Origin: Desulfobacterales bacterium
Lineage (GTDB): Bacteria > Desulfobacterota > DSM-4660 > Desulfatiglandales > JALVZP01
Reading direction: 5' to 3'
NCBI GenBank assembly: GCA_027037575.1
Contig: JALVZP010000183.1
Coordinates: 1,716 to 8,821 of the forward strand
DNA: 7,106 bases
Shown here: in pieces, positions 5,025 to 7,106 of the stretch
Numbering within the stretch: the stretch's first letter is position 1
How the letters are laid out: each line of letters starts with the position of its first letter
Position numbers and translations under genes: made by a program
The notes under the pieces: generated by a model
What the model saw: the letters and a program-made list of their open reading frames with translations, nothing else
The model's database searches: none
What the model was told of the DNA's origin: nothing

Positions 5025-7106
5025 TCACTCCCTTCTCAGCACATCCATCATAAAGATAAGGCTTTTATCTTCTGGGTTCATTCTTATTGCCTTCTGAAGC
5101 ATAGCCATAGCCTTTTCTTTTTCACCTTTGCTGATAAGATATCTTACATAAACCTGATATAGTCTCACTTCATAAGGAAATGCCTCTATTGCCTCTTTAA
5201 AAAGGCTATCAATACCTTCTGTTTCACCCATTGCCATCTTTGTATAAATGAGATACAGATACACATCCCTGTCCTTCTTTATCTCAATTGCCTTTTTAAA
5301 ATACTCATATGCATCTCCATATCTTCTCTCTGAAAATGCCTTTTTCCCCATTGTCTTGTAATATTTAAACTTTTCCTGTAGTTCCTTAGCACTTATCTCC
5401 CTATTTCCTATCAGCACAATCCTTCTTCCCTCTGGAAAAGGTGCATCAAAGAGGCTTTTTACAATAATATTTCCTTCTATCCTTAGCTTGCTCGGAAGGG
5501 ATGCTCCTAAGTAATTATCAGAAAGGACGATTCTTTGGTGCGAGATTATGTCTTTTTCTTTATTATTAAATATATTGTTGTTCAGGAGTTCAAAACTACC
5601 ATCCTTTAGCTCAATCCCTATCTTGTTATCCCTTATGGTGCATCTATATATCCTTCCTCTACCTCCATAAAGGAGAATCCCTCTTTCAAATCCCATAATC
5701 TCCACATCACTTAGATCAACAATGGCATCCTCCATTGTAGATATACCACATCCCTTTTCATTTCCTTGTTTAACAGTCCCCTTAGAGATTCTTACATATC
5801 CATTATTTGCCCTTATACAGGAATTACATCCATCTAAGATAAAATTTTCTGCCAGAAGTCTTCCCGAATCAATCTCTATCCCTTTCCAGTCCTTGCCCGT
5901 AATTACAGCAGGTTCAGTAGCAGAACCCTCAATTTCAATCTTTCCTTTAACGAGGATCCCTACACCTGAAGACACTTTTATCTTTACGCCAGAGCCAATC
6001 CTAAGGATCTCTCCTTCTGGAACTATTGCATTCTTCTCAAGGATATATGTGCCTGCAATAAGGTTTCCCCTTAGGTTCTGAGAAAGCCTGATTTGCTTGA
6101 AAAAAGGAACAGTAACTGAAATAAGCCTACTTTCAGAAAGATTCCCTGCCTTATCAATAGACATTATCCTGTAGTAGTAGGTCCTTCCTTGAGACACCTT
6201 TGTATCAATAAACCTGACATCCTCTGTTCTTGCAACAAAGGAGGCTTTTCCTAAAGGCTTATCCGCCCTCTCTATTAAAAAACCCTTTATATCCCGGGTG
6301 TCTGCAATCTTCCATCTGATCTGGACCCCATCTTTGCTCACTTCTGCCTTTATATCTTCTGGTGGTTTTGGAGGAATTCCGTCTATGCTTATTGCACCTT
6401 CTGACTCAACCCAGACCCTTTCTGTTCCATTAGGTCTTATAAGATGTATCAGCAAGGGCTGTTTAACAGCATAATCACCCTCTTTAACTATGTAAAAACC
6501 AGAATATTCACCCCTTCCATTGCTGTTCATAGGGATATTCTTTTTAAACTCTCCTATGTCAAAGAAACAGGTCAAATCCTTTTCTGCACTGACCTTTACC
6601 GAAATTTTATCTCCCATCTTAAAAAGCCCTTTATCAATGTTTGTCTCCACTGAGACAATTTTTGGAAGCTTTGTTCCATAAGGATTATCAGGAATAAGCT
6701 GACTTATTCTCCAGGCCCATTCATATATTACCATCCTCATCTGCATCTTTGATGAAGGCTCAATAAATACGGCACTTGCTACAGTTGTAACAGCACCTAA
6801 TGGAGACAGGGGAACAGAAAGCTTTTTTTGAGATACCTTTTCAGACCATGATCCAAGCTCTTTTCCATCCTTGTCAAACATTTTGACCTCTGCATTGATC
6901 TGAAAGATATTAAAAGCCAATACTGAAGTCATAGAAGCAGCATCTATTTTAATGAGGACAATGCCATCCAGATTAAGCGATTTACACACATGTTTTATCT
7001 GATCAGGAGAAATGCTATTCAGGGATACACCAAGTGCAGAGAGTTTCTTATCTGCCTCAGACAGGTTCATAACAGAATATCCCTTGCCCACCAAGTGGTT
7101 GTAAAG
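5025..7106 (-). CDS. Mosaic envelope protein: GNA1162/LpoB-like, Ig, FN3, beta-helix, TPR (5' partial)
   Basis: At least 693 residues are visible and the frame stays open to the window edge, so the N-terminus, probably with a signal peptide or lipobox, is missing. A TTG at 7094 could be read as a start but would cut into the first domain (YNHLVGKGYSV), so the gene most likely begins outside. Numbering here counts from 7094. Residues 1-135 resemble the GNA1162 (DUF799)/LpoB/TolB-N type alpha/beta lipoprotein domain: VGKGYSVMNLSEAD, then HVCKSLNLDGIVLIKI and a strand pair around FNIFQINAEVKMFDKDGKEL. Residues 147-238 are an Ig-like beta sandwich (FKMGDKISVKVSAEKD, GRGEYSGFYIVKEGDY). Residues 241-330 are a fibronectin type III domain (PPKPPEDIKAEV, GVQIRWKI, RTYYYRIMSIDKAGNLSE). 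Residues about 340-545 form a right-handed parallel beta-helix with PbH1/NosD-like turns (GVGILVKGKIEIEGSA, DWKGIEIDSG, ERGILLYGG, IRDNKIGIELKDG, LLNNNIFNN). Residues about 575-689 are TPRs (GKKAFSERRYGDAYEYFKKA; LISKGEKEKAMAMLQKAI). No catalytic residues are evident; the protein looks like a scaffold or glycan-binding factor. The stop TGA (5027-5025) abuts the SpoIID-domain gene. Confidence 0.85.
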   Translation of the reverse strand, partial: LYNHLVGKGYSVMNLSEADKKLSALGVSLNSISPDQIKHVCKSLNLDGIVLIKIDAASMTSVLAFNIFQINAEVKMFDKDGKELGSWSEKVSQKKLSVPLSPLGAVTTVASAVFIEPSSKMQMRMVIYEWAWRISQLIPDNPYGTKLPKIVSVETNIDKGLFKMGDKISVKVSAEKDLTCFFDIGEFKKNIPMNSNGRGEYSGFYIVKEGDYAVKQPLLIHLIRPNGTERVWVESEGAISIDGIPPKPPEDIKAEVSKDGVQIRWKIADTRDIKGFLIERADKPLGKASFVARTEDVRFIDTKVSQGRTYYYRIMSIDKAGNLSESRLISVTVPFFKQIRLSQNLRGNLIAGTYILEKNAIVPEGEILRIGSGVKIKVSSGVGILVKGKIEIEGSATEPAVITGKDWKGIEIDSGRLLAENFILDGCNSCIRANNGYVRISKGTVKQGNEKGCGISTMEDAIVDLSDVEIMGFERGILLYGGRGRIYRCTIRDNKIGIELKDGSFELLNNNIFNNKEKDIISHQRIVLSDNYLGASLPSKLRIEGNIIVKSLFDAPFPEGRRIVLIGNREISAKELQEKFKYYKTMGKKAFSERRYGDAYEYFKKAIEIKKDRDVYLYLIYTKMAMGETEGIDSLFKEAIEAFPYEVRLYQVYVRYLISKGEKEKAMAMLQKAIRMNPEDKSLIFMMDVLRRE
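5028..5034 (-). promoter_or_regulatory. Ribosome binding site that decides the SpoIID-gene start
   Basis: On the minus strand AAGGGAG reads from 5034 to 5028. It lies 5 nt from the ATG at 5022-5020 but overlaps the GTG at 5028-5026, so the ATG is the better start. The site sits within the last codons of the upstream gene, implying translational coupling. Confidence 0.6.

Noticed and set aside
5722..6081. Open frame of 119 codons on the plus strand inside the mosaic gene
   Set aside because: It is antisense to the beta-helix coding region; its Pro/Ser/Ile-rich translation looks like a shadow of that gene.
7092..7094. TTG at 7094 as the real start of the mosaic protein
   Set aside because: The frame stays open to the window edge, a start here would truncate the first alpha/beta domain, and no signal sequence follows it.

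Overview
This window holds five protein genes in two convergent blocks and no RNA genes, mobile elements or CRISPR. Every one of the five products either carries a secretion or lipoprotein signal or (for the one cut by the window edge) consists of domains typical of exported envelope proteins. The host looks like a diderm (Gram-negative-type) bacterium: two clear lipoboxes, a FlgT-N-like periplasmic domain and a GNA1162/LpoB-like domain all point that way. Base composition is AT-rich (about 30-43% GC in lines sampled by eye), and Arg is coded mostly by AGA/AGG. Together with a TPR-SpoIID fusion this would fit a Nitrospirota/Thermodesulfobacteriota/Aquificota-like lineage, but that placement is a guess.

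Plus-strand block (6-3536): three genes packed head to tail with only 3 nt between each pair, all in the same reading frame. They are (1) a secreted protein with an N-terminal FlgT-N-like domain and a middle TolB-N/LpoB-like alpha/beta domain; (2) a lipoprotein with a short C-terminal TPR-like helical region; (3) a lipoprotein of no recognised family with a Cys-rich centre and a long coiled coil. The first start lies 5 nt from the window edge, so its promoter and ribosome binding site are outside.

Minus-strand block (7106-3541): a large mosaic protein (GNA1162/LpoB-like domain, Ig-like domain, fibronectin type III, right-handed beta-helix, TPR), cut at its 5' end by the window edge. It is followed after 2 nt (or with a 4-nt GTGA overlap) by a secreted TPR-SpoIID/LytB-domain protein, a probable peptidoglycan lytic transglycosylase or amidase enhancer.

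The two blocks meet with only 4 nt between opposing stop codons, so any terminators must lie inside the opposing coding sequence; small inverted repeats sit there. Both blocks carry one protein with a similar small alpha/beta envelope domain. The simplest reading is that the five genes serve a common envelope process linking outer-membrane lipoproteins, TPR scaffolds and peptidoglycan remodelling. That reading is inference from domain content and proximity, and the convergent layout means the two blocks need not be co-regulated. No part matches a named defence, secretion or surface system that I can identify.
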